A stretch of 64,000 bases of DNA from a bacterium (GTDB taxonomy: Bacteria > Bacteroidota > Bacteroidia > Flavobacteriales_D > Crocinitomicaceae). Positions 27,350 through 36,215 of this stretch are shown piece after piece (the stretch's first letter is position 1; each line of letters opens with the position of its first letter). The notes under the pieces were generated by a model. The model was given only the letters and a program-made list of their open reading frames with translations. It was not told the DNA's origin and did no database searches. Where the stretch lies: the NCBI GenBank assembly GCA_024742305.1, contig JANSYQ010000001.1, forward strand, positions 186,001 through 250,000, read 5' to 3'. Position numbers and translations under genes: made by a program.

Positions 27350-28153
27350 ATGAAATTGAAAAAAACGGTACGTTTTGCCCCGGTCGCGGCACTTTTTGTG
27401 ATAGGAACTGTAGGGTTGACGGCGTGTAAGAAAGAAGTTGTCGTTGAGGGAACAAGTTCAGATTTCCTTGAAGTGTCTGAGTCAAACAGTAGTTTCCTTG
27501 CGAAGCAAACTGGTACTTGGTGTGGACCTTGCGGCGGATGGGGATTCACAACTTTCCAATCTCAAATTGATACCTACGGTGACTCCGAGGTTATGGTAGC
27601 GGTAGTTTCAGGAAACTTGGGAGGAGCTAACAATGAGTACTTCTTCGATGCTTTTATGGATGCGTTGAACATTTCTGCAACTCCGACTTTCCATGGTAAC
27701 TTGGGTCAAACAACTAGCGGACAGTTGGTTTCTGATCATCAGTCGGCTCCAGTAGTTGCCAATTCTAACTATGAATTGAACATCGAAAACGGGAAAATCA
27801 AAGTAAAAACAACAACAAAGTTCTTCCAAGACCTTTCAGGAGAAGATTACTACATCGCACCGTACATTATCGTTGACGGAATTGTTGCGGATCAAGCAGG
27901 ACATCCTGACGGGGCAAACACGGTACACAAATACTCGTTGGTTGACATCGCGACTCCTGTTGGGTTAGACGATAAAGCCTTCGGTTACAAAATTGCATCA
28001 GGTGACATTCGCAACGGATACCGAGTGAACTTGGAAGCTGAAGCGGATTTTGATTCTTCTTGGGATGAAGATAAAGTGTCAGTAGCTATTTTGATTACCA
28101 AGCGTGATGCGAACGGGAATCCTGTATTCGTAAACGCTTTCACAAAGCACTAA
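27350..28153 (+). CDS. Omp28-related lipoprotein with thioredoxin-like fold
   Basis: The 267-residue protein has a lipoprotein signal with the lipobox at LTAC26. The following domain contains KQTGTWCGPCGGW (CxxC at about residues 60-63), the redox motif of the Omp28-related family, which has a thioredoxin-like fold and is widespread in Bacteroidota envelopes. A beta-rich region with EAEADFDSSWDEDKVSVAILI forms the C-terminal half. It should sit in the periplasm or outer membrane. The next gene, 19 bases downstream, codes for an outer membrane barrel, so the two are likely cotranscribed and end at the terminator at 28937. Confidence 0.87.
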   Translation: MKLKKTVRFAPVAALFVIGTVGLTACKKEVVVEGTSSDFLEVSESNSSFLAKQTGTWCGPCGGWGFTTFQSQIDTYGDSEVMVAVVSGNLGGANNEYFFDAFMDALNISATPTFHGNLGQTTSGQLVSDHQSAPVVANSNYELNIENGKIKVKTTTKFFQDLSGEDYYIAPYIIVDGIVADQAGHPDGANTVHKYSLVDIATPVGLDDKAFGYKIASGDIRNGYRVNLEAEADFDSSWDEDKVSVAILITKRDANGNPVFVNAFTKH

Positions 28154-28172
28154 TAACTAGACTTTTCCCGTT

Positions 28173-28904
28173 ATGAAATATATTATCGCACTGGGTGTGA
28201 TGCTTTCGACCGTGTCTGCATTTGGACAGTTTGGAGGACGTCTGCCTGATAACAAGAGCTGGGGGTTAAAGGCAAGTTTTAATTACTACTTGCCGAGTTA
28301 CAAAACAACCAATCCAGCGTCAGAAATTAGCAACAATACAAACACCGGATTCGGTGGGGGAGCCTATTTCCGTTACGATTTTAACGACCTTGTTTCTTTC
28401 CAACCTGAATTGCTCTTTGCCAGCAGATCTGGAAGCGTTACCGGGGTTACTACAAATGAAGTAGATACCAATATCACCATCACGGAAACGTCTGTTTCTA
28501 ATGTGGCACAAACCACTATCGAGTTGCCATTGAACCTTAAGTTTCGATGGGAGTTTATCGCTAGACACCAGGGTGCTTGGAAATCAAACTCAACGTTAGG
28601 AGTGGTTACCGGACCGCGTCTTGTCTTCAACATGGCCTCATCGAGAACTACATCGTCTAGCGAAGTAACTTCGCTTTATGGACAGCAAAGTACCGAGGTA
28701 CGTGATTTATCAACGACAAACGCTACTGATTACTTCTCACCTTTCTCGTTTGGATGGGGCGTTGGTGTTGATTACGAATTTGCCGGACGAATGATCGTTT
28801 ACGGAAATTATTTCCGCGGTCTTACTTCGATGAACAAACCTGAATTTGGATTTAAGTCCTTTGACAACCGTTTTGAGGTTGGATTGGGCATACGTATATA
28901 CTAA
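28173..28904 (+). CDS. Outer membrane beta-barrel protein (PorT-like/OmpW-type)
   Basis: The 243-residue protein has a signal peptide (1-18, ending in AFGQ) and alternating polar/hydrophobic strands through to the C-terminal FEVGLGIRIY, a typical barrel ending. The pattern fits the outer membrane beta-barrel (PorT/OMP_b-brl_2) group. The strands around GGAYFRYDFNDLVSFQPELLFASRSG and the loop-rich Ser/Thr segment (RTTSSSEVTS) are consistent with an 8- to 10-stranded barrel. It follows the Omp28-related gene in an apparent operon and is followed by a strong terminator. Confidence 0.85.
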   Translation: MKYIIALGVMLSTVSAFGQFGGRLPDNKSWGLKASFNYYLPSYKTTNPASEISNNTNTGFGGGAYFRYDFNDLVSFQPELLFASRSGSVTGVTTNEVDTNITITETSVSNVAQTTIELPLNLKFRWEFIARHQGAWKSNSTLGVVTGPRLVFNMASSRTTSSSEVTSLYGQQSTEVRDLSTTNATDYFSPFSFGWGVGVDYEFAGRMIVYGNYFRGLTSMNKPEFGFKSFDNRFEVGLGIRIY

Positions 28905-28936
28905 CTACTGGAAATCGTAAGATTTTAGACAAAATG

Positions 28937-28979
28937 AAAGCCGCTAGTCTTTGAACGTCAAGACACAGCGGCTTTTTTT
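28937..28979 (+). terminator. Strong rho-independent terminator
   Basis: AAAGCCGCT (28937-28945) pairs with AGCGGCTTT (28967-28975); an inner stem GTCTT/AAGAC (28947-28951 with 28960-28964) extends it; then a T-tract follows. It ends the Omp28/barrel operon before the convergent cysS gene. Confidence 0.85.
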
Positions 28980-29030
28980 GCGTTTCTGTATAAAGATTTC
29001 TTCCATCTTACTCTCCGTCTCTGCGCTTTC

Positions 29031-30497
29031 CTAACTCCATGTAGAGCCTTCCTTCGAGTCTTTCACCGTGATTCCTGCTGCTGCCAAACCATCGCGAATT
29101 TTGTCCGATGTGTCCCAATCTTTATTGGCTCTTGCTTGCTGACGCAGGTCTAAAACGAGATCCATTACCGGGGCCAATTTTTCTTCGCCTCCTTGTTCTG
29201 CATTTTCTAGACCAAGAATTTCCACAACGAAATCGTGCATGGCCGTTTGTAATGAAGCCAAATCGTCTTTGGAAATAGTTTGTTTGCCATCTCTTACACC
29301 ATTGATGAATTTCACTGCTTCGAACAATTGCGCTACTAAAACCGGAGCGTTAAAATCATCGTTCATTGCCTTGTAAAATTGACCGATCAAGGCCGGTACG
29401 TCCATGGAGGATTCATTTGTTACCTTCAAGTCTTGAAGCGTTTTCACCGCCTCCATGAGTTTGTCGTATCCTTTTTCTGCCGCCATTAATGCCTCAGAAG
29501 TGAAATCTAAGGTGCTACGATAATGCGCTTGCATCATGAAAAAACGAACCACCATAGGCGAGAAGGCTTTTTCCATGAATTTGTTATCTCCAGTGAACAA
29601 TTCCTTTGGTAAAATCGAGTTTCCAGTCGATTTACTCATCTTTTGTCCGTTCAATGTCAACATGTTACCATGCATCCAATACTTTACAGGAGATTTTCCA
29701 TTCGAAGCTGTTCCCTGCGCAATCTCACATTCGTGATGAGGAAACTTAAGGTCCATTCCACCTCCGTGGATATCAAACTCCTCTCCCAAATACTTGGTAC
29801 TCATCGCTGAACACTCAAGGTGCCATCCTGGAAATCCAACTCCCCAAGGCGAGGGCCATTTCATAATATGTTCCGGTGCTGCATTCTTCCAAAGAGCAAA
29901 GTCCAAAGGAGCGCGTTTTTCCTCTTGACCATCGAGCGTTCGTGTGTTGGAAATCAAGTCTTCGATCTTTCGACCGGAGAGTTCGCCGTATGGATGTGAT
30001 TCGTTGTATTTCTCGACATCGAAATATACTGACCCGTTTGATTCATAAGCAAATCCATTATCCAAAATTGCTTGAATCATTTGAATTTGCTCAATTATAT
30101 GTCCGGTTGCCGTAGGCTCAATGTTTGGTGGGATGGCGTTGAACTGCGACATTACATGGTGGAAGTCCAAAGAATACTGCTGCACTATTTCCATTGGTTC
30201 CAACTGCTCCAAGCGCGCCTTCTTTGCAATTTTATCTTCACCCTGATCTGCGTCATCCACTAAGTGACCGACATCGGTAATGTTTCGAACGTAACGCACT
30301 TTGTATCCAAGATGAATCAAGTAGCGATACACCATGTCAAATGAGATGAAGGTGCGACAGTTTCCAAGATGCACGTTGCTGTATACGGTAGGACCACATA
30401 CATAGAACCCTACAAATCCTTCTTTCAAAGGGGTAAAGTTTCGTTTTTCTCCCGCTAAACTGTCATAAATCTTCAGTTGACTTGCCTCTGCTCTCAT
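29031..30497 (-). CDS. cysS: Cysteinyl-tRNA synthetase
   Basis: The 488-residue class I synthetase shows the HIGH-box variant HLGN (43-46) after [10 protein letters not shown] (Cys34 being a zinc ligand), the substrate pocket segment with ECSAM and [13 protein letters not shown], and the KMSKS box at about 285-289. Length is close to the family's usual 460-500. It charges tRNA-Cys with cysteine in the cytoplasm. The gene appears monocistronic, convergent with the barrel-protein gene and divergent from nothing; its upstream region (30498-30632) contains no gene. Confidence 0.97.
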   Translation of the reverse strand: MRAEASQLKIYDSLAGEKRNFTPLKEGFVGFYVCGPTVYSNVHLGNCRTFISFDMVYRYLIHLGYKVRYVRNITDVGHLVDDADQGEDKIAKKARLEQLEPMEIVQQYSLDFHHVMSQFNAIPPNIEPTATGHIIEQIQMIQAILDNGFAYESNGSVYFDVEKYNESHPYGELSGRKIEDLISNTRTLDGQEEKRAPLDFALWKNAAPEHIMKWPSPWGVGFPGWHLECSAMSTKYLGEEFDIHGGGMDLKFPHHECEIAQGTASNGKSPVKYWMHGNMLTLNGQKMSKSTGNSILPKELFTGDNKFMEKAFSPMVVRFFMMQAHYRSTLDFTSEALMAAEKGYDKLMEAVKTLQDLKVTNESSMDVPALIGQFYKAMNDDFNAPVLVAQLFEAVKFINGVRDGKQTISKDDLASLQTAMHDFVVEILGLENAEQGGEEKLAPVMDLVLDLRQQARANKDWDTSDKIRDGLAAAGITVKDSKEGSTWS

Positions 30498-30632
30498 TTG
30501 CTCTATTTTATGAGTTCCAAAGATAGTTAGGAATGATGAGCTAAGAAAGGAATTCTAGGTGATGAATAATCAATAAGGCGGAATATTTATAGTATAAGGC
30601 TTGGAATAAAGGTCTCATCAAGAATGTGCTAC

Positions 30633-30968
30633 CTACTGTCCCTTTTTCTCGAGCAGTGCATTGTACTTTTCCAGAAGACTGTAGTACATTTCTTTCCAAT
30701 AAAGCGCTTCTTCCGTATTTGTATCGAAAACGCGTGATTCCTGTGCATATTGGGTAGATGTAGCAGTTGGGGTGTAAAGCTTGATATCTTTGCTGAAGTC
30801 GTAATGAATAATCTTACCTATTTCGATGACCACGTCAATAGAAACGTTCGGTTTATCGAAGATATAATACATCCACCTCCGGCTCTTTTTCATCTTTCGA
30901 GCGAGTGTAGTAACAGAATAGCCGCTTTCCTGTACGGCGTTCTTGATTATTTCTCCACGGTGTACCAT
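30633..30968 (-). CDS. HTH DNA-binding protein, tandem paralogue 1
   Basis: The 111-residue protein begins with an XRE-like helix-turn-helix (about residues 5-60: GEIIKNAVQESGYSVTTLAR then SRRWMYYIF) and ends in a helical tail with WKEMYYSLLEKYNALLEK that could dimerise as a coiled coil. It closely resembles the protein coded 147 bases upstream. Proteins of this build are small transcriptional regulators. Target genes are unknown. No promoter element was identified. Confidence 0.8.
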   Translation of the reverse strand: MVHRGEIIKNAVQESGYSVTTLARKMKKSRRWMYYIFDKPNVSIDVVIEIGKIIHYDFSKDIKLYTPTATSTQYAQESRVFDTNTEEALYWKEMYYSLLEKYNALLEKKGQ

Positions 30969-31114
30969 CCTTGGTACAAAGATGTGTCACTTTGTGAGCA
31001 ACTTATTTCCCCGTTCTGTGCTGCTTTTGCGCAAATTTTACTTGATGGGATACGATTTTATGCCTTTACCGAGAAATTGTTGTCCAAAAAAGGACGGAAA
31101 TGCGCAACTATAGA

Positions 31115-31465
31115 CTAGTCTATGTTTTTCTGTTTGGAAAGGAGGTCGTTGTACTTCTCCAAAAGATTCATATACTTCTCTTTCCAGTGCTCCGCTTCTT
31201 TGGAAGACGCTTTTCCGGTGAATCGCGAATCCTCAACACTTGGCATAGGTCGATCAGAACCATACATTTTGATGCCTTTGATATCCTCGCTGAAGTCGTA
31301 ATGGATAATTTTACCTATTTCGATTATGTAATCGATAGGCACTACTGCGCTATCAAAAATTTGATACACCCATCTTCTACTCTTACCCATTTTTTGGGCG
31401 AGTTTCGTAATCGAGTGTCCACTTTCTCGAACCGCTTTCTCAATAATTTCACCTTTGTGTTGCAT
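31115..31465 (-). CDS. HTH DNA-binding protein, tandem paralogue 2
   Basis: The 116-residue protein shares layout and many residues with the neighbouring paralogue (GEIIEKAVRESGHSITKLA, SRRWVYQIF, KIIHYDFSEDIK and the final YMNLLEKYNDLLSK coiled coil). The two arose by tandem duplication, with divergence in the central variable linker (about residues 65-90). XRE-type HTH at 5-60. It may regulate itself, its paralogue or the neighbouring membrane glycosyltransferase gene. Confidence 0.8.
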   Translation of the reverse strand: MQHKGEIIEKAVRESGHSITKLAQKMGKSRRWVYQIFDSAVVPIDYIIEIGKIIHYDFSEDIKGIKMYGSDRPMPSVEDSRFTGKASSKEAEHWKEKYMNLLEKYNDLLSKQKNID

Positions 31466-31714
31466 TGTTCACAAATATGGTAAAGGTTGTGTGTAATTAA
31501 TTTCCCGTAGTTTTCACGTTACTGTAATCCATCTCTCACATATTGCTCAGAACAACCGGATTCCCGATAAAAACTTGGGTGGTTGAAATTAATTAAAATG
31601 AATTACTATGAGTAGTTCTACTCAATGTTTTCAAAAAAACACCTCGCTAGAAATTATAAAAACTTACAGAAATGTGGCAGTTAAGTATTTGAAATTGTTT
31701 GAAATACACGATTT

Positions 31715-33109
31715 CTATTTCGCTTGGTAAACGATATAGATAACTTGACGATCTTCCTGCATTCCTTTCACTGTTCGTAATTTTTGAAATGCACCTGATT
31801 CTTCGATCATCTTTTGGGTGACATGGGCATCCACGACACTGAACCAATTGTCCCATATTAGAACGTCACCGCTGGTTGCCACTTGAATGGTTGCCGGATT
31901 AATATCTGTTCTACGTTTGGTATCGAAATGATCTATATTTAATTCCATGCTCACATACGGCGGTAGGTATAAATACCTCCCCTCACTATTCAATGATTTT
32001 GCGTACAACGTAGCCTTTCTTGCCACTTTTTGCTCACCCGATAAATTCATGTCTCTTTTCCAATGTACGGCGGAGGGATTGTCCCAAACAGGGAAGCTAA
32101 GTAAGATAATTGTCAATACAGTGAAGATTACACGTCGAACTATCATGTTTGGAAGAAGATCAACCAGCGTATTAAAGCCCACCAAGCAAAGAATCGCCAT
32201 GAAGGGCATTACTCCTAAAAGCACTCTGTTTAGTCCCATTGAATTGAAAATTCCCAAATACCAAAAGAGAGAATGTGCCACGAAATAGGATAGGAATCCG
32301 TACAAAACGAGAGTGTGTAACTCCGTATGGAATTGCTTTCGAAACAATTGGTGCAATAAGCGACCAATTCCTACAGCCAAAAAGAGTACGGCTGGAACGC
32401 CAATCACAAATGGTAATTGATCGACAAAGTGAAGTAAGTCGCCTTTTCCATAAATGCTCCTAGCAGAAGCGTACGGAATCTTCGTAAAAACCCAAAGTAT
32501 GTCTTTGTAGTGGAACCAACCCACAAGTGAGTACGCAACATGCCCGAATAGGAGCCATGGGATGTATTTCCATTGCTTTTGAACAAGCAGCAGCAGTCCG
32601 AAAGCGGTCATAACAATCAATCCCTCCGAGCGCACGAAAGGCAAGAAGGAAACCACTATGCAGACCAACAGCCACTTATTTCTTGCCACTAAATACACTC
32701 CCCACGCAATAAACATGGCGAACAGTGGCTCCGTCAATCCGGAAAAGGTATGACGTATCAACAAAGGGGCGCAAACGATGAAAACGATCACCAAAACGGG
32801 GCGATTCAACTTCCATTTTTCCGCTGCTCGATACGTGAAGAACAAAGTCAAGAGCACGGTCAGCGCATTAAACACCTTCATTCCAACAAATCCGAATTGT
32901 GCGAAAGGGCTTGCTAGAAGGGTAAAAACAGGTTTCGCCCAATGATTGAGGTACAACTCGGGATGATTGGGTGCTGATTGTGCAAAAAGAAAGTGCAAGA
33001 CGCTATCCCCAGAATCGCCTGTTCCATTAAACATGGTAATGATGCCGGTGGCGAAAACTGCGTACAGCCCGAGAGAAATCCACAATATGTTGGATTTGAT
33101 CCAGTTCAT
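31715..33109 (-). CDS. Polytopic GT-C-type membrane glycosyltransferase-like protein
   Basis: The 464-residue protein has about ten hydrophobic helices spread over residues 8-390, then a soluble C-terminal stretch (about 395-460) without further membrane segments. The first loop contains the acidic/His-rich FAQSAPNHPELYLNHWAKP, in the place where GT-C glycosyltransferases (ArnT, PMT) have their catalytic Asp/Glu and donor site. No specific family was recognised beyond this. It would use a polyprenyl-phosphate sugar in the membrane. It is monocistronic and divergent from the multicopper oxidase gene. Confidence 0.7.
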   Translation of the reverse strand: MNWIKSNILWISLGLYAVFATGIITMFNGTGDSGDSVLHFLFAQSAPNHPELYLNHWAKPVFTLLASPFAQFGFVGMKVFNALTVLLTLFFTYRAAEKWKLNRPVLVIVFIVCAPLLIRHTFSGLTEPLFAMFIAWGVYLVARNKWLLVCIVVSFLPFVRSEGLIVMTAFGLLLLVQKQWKYIPWLLFGHVAYSLVGWFHYKDILWVFTKIPYASARSIYGKGDLLHFVDQLPFVIGVPAVLFLAVGIGRLLHQLFRKQFHTELHTLVLYGFLSYFVAHSLFWYLGIFNSMGLNRVLLGVMPFMAILCLVGFNTLVDLLPNMIVRRVIFTVLTIILLSFPVWDNPSAVHWKRDMNLSGEQKVARKATLYAKSLNSEGRYLYLPPYVSMELNIDHFDTKRRTDINPATIQVATSGDVLIWDNWFSVVDAHVTQKMIEESGAFQKLRTVKGMQEDRQVIYIVYQAK

Positions 33110-33182
33110 GACGGTGAAAATACGGTTTCTTGAAATATGCTCTTCGGTAACAGATGTTACACTATCAATGGGTGGAAGTTAT

Positions 33183-33190
33183 TAATTTCG
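33183..33190 (+). promoter_or_regulatory. Possible -7 element (TAATTTCG) for the multicopper oxidase gene
   Basis: TAATTTCG fits TAnnTTTG with one change and lies 20 bases before the ATG at 33210. A closely similar element (TAATTTCG) lies before the MBOAT gene at 57486. Confidence 0.4.
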
Positions 33191-33209
33191 TTTTGTAAAC
33201 TACACTCAA

Positions 33210-34901
33210 ATGAACAAACTACTCGTAATTGCAGCCCTATTCGGTCCTTTCTCCATTTTCGCGCAAACACCCCTTTACATTCCTCCAACTATTGAAACTT
33301 CAACCATTGACTTGACGCTTCAAGAAGGAACTACGCAATTTTACAACGGTGTTACTACCAACACCATGGGCGCTAATGGAAGTCTTTTGGGACCTACACT
33401 TATTCTTCAAAAGGATGATTTCGTCACCATCAATGTAAACAACCAATTGGGTGAAGAAACGACCATTCATTGGCACGGTCTTCACGTTGCTCCTGAGAAC
33501 GATGGCGGACCACACTCTATTATCCCCGATGGTACAACTTGGAGCCCTCAATTTACGGTTCTCGACCAAGCGGGCATCAATTGGTACCACCCACATTTGC
33601 ATTCGACGACAAATGAGCATGTTTCCAAAGGTATTGCTGGGTTGATCTTAGTTAAGGATCAGGAAGAAGCAGCGCTCAATCTGCCACGTGATTATGGAAT
33701 TGATGATTTTCCCGTTATTGTTCAAACGAAAGGGTTTGATGCAAACGGACAAATCGAATGGATGTCTGAGTTGGATACTTCATTGATGGTTAATGGAACC
33801 ATTGACGCTTACCTCGACGCTCCTGCTCAAATTGTTCGTTTACGGGTTTTGAATGGTGCCTCTCAACGATTTTTCAAGTTTGGTTTTTCCAACAACTTAA
33901 GTTTTCAATTAATTGGAACAGATGGTGGTCTTTTGGAAGCTCCAGTAACATTGACGCGTTATCAAATGGGGCCTGGTCAACGAGCGGACATTCTTATTGA
34001 TTTAAGTGGTTTGCAAGGACAAAACGTTCAATTAATGAACTACGGAACTGAAATTGCAAATGCCATCTATGGAGCTACTCAACCGGGGATGATGCCACAG
34101 TTAATGCTTCCGGGGTACGATCAAAATCCTTTGAATGGTTCTGATTTTACCGTTTTGGATATTCAAGTAGGAGCACCAACGGCCAATCCGGTTACATCTG
34201 TACCGAATGCACTCACAACGCACGTCATACCGCAGGAAGGAACGGAAGACATAACGCGAAACTTATTGTTCCAAACGCAGCAGAACATTGTAGGTCCATT
34301 TACCATTAACGGCAGCTTGTTCGACATGAATGTGATCAATTACACCGTTCCTTTGGGAAATCGAGAAATTTGGTCTTTGACAAATCAAACACCCATTGCG
34401 CATCCGTTCCATATACATGATGTTCAATTTTACATTCTTGATATCAATGGGAATCCACCACCACCGGAGCTCAGTGGGCTGAATGATGTGGTTATGGTTC
34501 CTGCCGGGATGGGAAATGTGCGGTTTATTGCAGATTTCTTGGATCACGCCAATGATTCTATTCCGTACATGTATCACTGTCATATGTTAACACATGAAGA
34601 CGAGGGAATGATGGGGCAATTTTTGGTAACAGATCCGAACGCCGGAATAAATTCCAACGTCTCCCAAGACTTAGAGATTTTCCCAAATCCTGTTGCTGAC
34701 ATGTTGACCTTGAAGGCAGAAAACATTATAGACGCTACGATCTACCTTGTAGACATTGCTGGAAAGAAGACACAACTACGTCCAGCTCAATACCTTCCCA
34801 CCTCTGTGGAAGTGGATTTAAGTGAATTCGCTTCAGGCATGTATTTGATTCAGGTTGAAATCGCAGGTTCCACTAGTATTCAACGCGTGGAGAAGTTCTA
34901 A
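33210..34901 (+). CDS. T9SS-exported multicopper oxidase
   Basis: The 563-residue protein has a signal peptide (1-19, ending in FAQ) and three cupredoxin domains. All copper ligands are present: HWH at 87-89, HPH at 127-129, HPFHIH from 398, and HCHMLTHEDEGM at 456-467 with the type 1 copper Cys457 and axial Met467. It oxidises metal ions or phenols with reduction of oxygen to water; laccase-like or copper-oxidase roles are both possible. The last 80 or so residues start with EIFPNPVADML and form a T9SS type A sorting domain. The oxidase thus ends up on the outside of the cell rather than in the periplasm. No copper efflux genes are adjacent. Confidence 0.92.
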   Translation: MNKLLVIAALFGPFSIFAQTPLYIPPTIETSTIDLTLQEGTTQFYNGVTTNTMGANGSLLGPTLILQKDDFVTINVNNQLGEETTIHWHGLHVAPENDGGPHSIIPDGTTWSPQFTVLDQAGINWYHPHLHSTTNEHVSKGIAGLILVKDQEEAALNLPRDYGIDDFPVIVQTKGFDANGQIEWMSELDTSLMVNGTIDAYLDAPAQIVRLRVLNGASQRFFKFGFSNNLSFQLIGTDGGLLEAPVTLTRYQMGPGQRADILIDLSGLQGQNVQLMNYGTEIANAIYGATQPGMMPQLMLPGYDQNPLNGSDFTVLDIQVGAPTANPVTSVPNALTTHVIPQEGTEDITRNLLFQTQQNIVGPFTINGSLFDMNVINYTVPLGNREIWSLTNQTPIAHPFHIHDVQFYILDINGNPPPPELSGLNDVVMVPAGMGNVRFIADFLDHANDSIPYMYHCHMLTHEDEGMMGQFLVTDPNAGINSNVSQDLEIFPNPVADMLTLKAENIIDATIYLVDIAGKKTQLRPAQYLPTSVEVDLSEFASGMYLIQVEIAGSTSIQRVEKF

Positions 34902-34943
34902 AACACAGGGTAAGGTCAACGGCAGATTCAGCAATTTCAGGTA

Positions 34944-34988
34944 TTTGTACGCTATCTTTTCGATCTACAATTTTGTACTTTTCGATCT
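34944..34988. repeat. Imperfect direct repeat upstream of the nuclease-effector gene
   Basis: CTTTTCGATCT occurs at 34956-34966 and 34978-34988, each preceded by a TTTGTAC element (from 34944 and from 34973). The pair ends 11 bases before the start codon at 35000, so it may be a regulator binding site. Confidence 0.45.
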
Positions 34989-34999
34989 GAATTATTGGA

Positions 35000-35968
35000 A
35001 TGTATCGTTCGCACCAAAATACTGAAAAGCAAAAGGCTCGTTGTGCCGCTGGAAATTGTGCGCAACAAATTGGCGCACCAAGGCAAACTCTGATCATAGA
35101 TAATCGCTCTCGTAACCCAGTTCAAGCAGTGATGAATGGAGCTGCAGTAGCTCAATTGGAAACAAAAATTAGTTACAAAGGCACCCAGGACTTTACCTAT
35201 GCTAATCAAACCGATAAGGTAGGAAAAGAAGTAGACGCGTATTTGGATCCTGCTTACCCAGTTCAGGGTACAGATACTACAGGGGCCGATCAAACAGCTT
35301 TGATGCACGCGCTTCCGACAAGTGGTGGTAAAAAATGGGTGAAAGGTCATCTATTGAACCACGATTTGGGCGGTAGAGCCATAGCTTGGAACCTCTTCCC
35401 AATTACTTCTCATGCAAATAGTGAACATTATCACGAGGTTGAAAAACCAATCAAACATTGGATTGGCAAAAACTACCACGTGAAATACAATGTCAAAGCG
35501 ATTGCGGAAAATGCTGCCGACCGAAACAACGCCAACGGATTCTTTGCTTGTACGGCCGAAGCGATTGGACAAAGAGGAGACGAGCCTTTGCACGGAAAAG
35601 TAATTTCTAAAGCCATCCGATCTTTAACTGAACGCAGAGATTACGAAAGAGAATACAGTAAAAAGCCAAACAAGATAGCAAGAAACAAATACTCGGACGT
35701 AGTATATGGCAGTTACAACTCTGTCGCGCGCGACCAATACGGAACCATTACCAAGAACAAAAAATGGAACCACATGACGGGTTCCAAAGGCTTAAACGTC
35801 GATAGTGTTTCCAAATTTAAAGGGCACGAGACACTTACCATGGGAAATAAGGATAATTCAGAAAGTCCAAGCTTGGTTAGTGGAGATAACGAACTACTTA
35901 ACGCCGGGTACTATGACGACGATGCTGCATCAGAGGCTGTATCAGAACTGAATTATTTGGAACATTAG
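35000..35968 (+). CDS. Probable contractile-injection-system cargo with beta-beta-alpha-metal nuclease domain
   Basis: The 322-residue protein has no signal peptide. Residues 28-54 (TLIIDNRSRNPVQAVMNGAA then VAQLE) closely resemble the 'LQLVDNRPEAVAQRKL' leader of cargo proteins associated with extracellular contractile injection systems. About residues 108-160 contain KGHLLNHDLGG with H117, then W130-N131 and a Glu at 146-148, the order of the DNA/RNA non-specific endonuclease (beta-beta-alpha-metal) motif. It would be a nuclease effector. No sheath, baseplate or VgrG genes are visible in the window, and no immunity gene is adjacent. The C-terminal 100 residues are acidic and low-complexity. 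Confidence 0.65.
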   Translation: MYRSHQNTEKQKARCAAGNCAQQIGAPRQTLIIDNRSRNPVQAVMNGAAVAQLETKISYKGTQDFTYANQTDKVGKEVDAYLDPAYPVQGTDTTGADQTALMHALPTSGGKKWVKGHLLNHDLGGRAIAWNLFPITSHANSEHYHEVEKPIKHWIGKNYHVKYNVKAIAENAADRNNANGFFACTAEAIGQRGDEPLHGKVISKAIRSLTERRDYEREYSKKPNKIARNKYSDVVYGSYNSVARDQYGTITKNKKWNHMTGSKGLNVDSVSKFKGHETLTMGNKDNSESPSLVSGDNELLNAGYYDDDAASEAVSELNYLEH

Positions 35969-35972
35969 AGTT

Positions 35973-36200
35973 CTACTCTACTTTCTTCCGAAAATACTGC
36001 ATCAAATAATAACTGTTCACCAGAACAATTGCCACGTTTGTGATAATGATTGGAATGGAATTAATGAGAATTCCATAAGCGATAAAAAAGCTACATCCGA
36101 CAATGTTCACCATGCGAAGCGTTGCAATTTTCTTCATGAAAAAGGAAAGCAGCACGAATAATGAGGCTAAGTAGCCAATAATTTCAATTGTAGTAGGCAT
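35973..36200 (-). CDS. Small SemiSWEET/YgjV-like membrane protein
   Basis: The 75-residue protein has three predicted membrane helices (about 8-26, 32-48 and 52-70), matching the three-helix unit of SemiSWEET-type or YgjV-like proteins. The segment between helix 1 and 2 (MKKIATLRMVN) and the sequence IVGCSFFIAYGILINSIPI are consistent with that group. SemiSWEETs carry sugars as dimers; YgjV-like proteins have no known role. The gene ends 5 bases from the nuclease-effector gene on the other strand and starts 15 bases after aspS. Confidence 0.7.
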   Translation of the reverse strand: MPTTIEIIGYLASLFVLLSFFMKKIATLRMVNIVGCSFFIAYGILINSIPIIITNVAIVLVNSYYLMQYFRKKVE

Positions 36201-36215
36201 GATGTCGTTTGTTAC

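Noticed and set aside
27166-27429. 87-codon frame on the plus strand upstream of and overlapping the Omp28-related gene
   Set aside because: It covers the promoter element and the palindrome, overlaps the real gene in another frame and has no credible protein features.
30750-31483. Frames on the plus strand across the two HTH genes
   Set aside because: They mirror each other only because the two minus-strand HTH genes are duplicates; the minus-strand products have clear HTH motifs.
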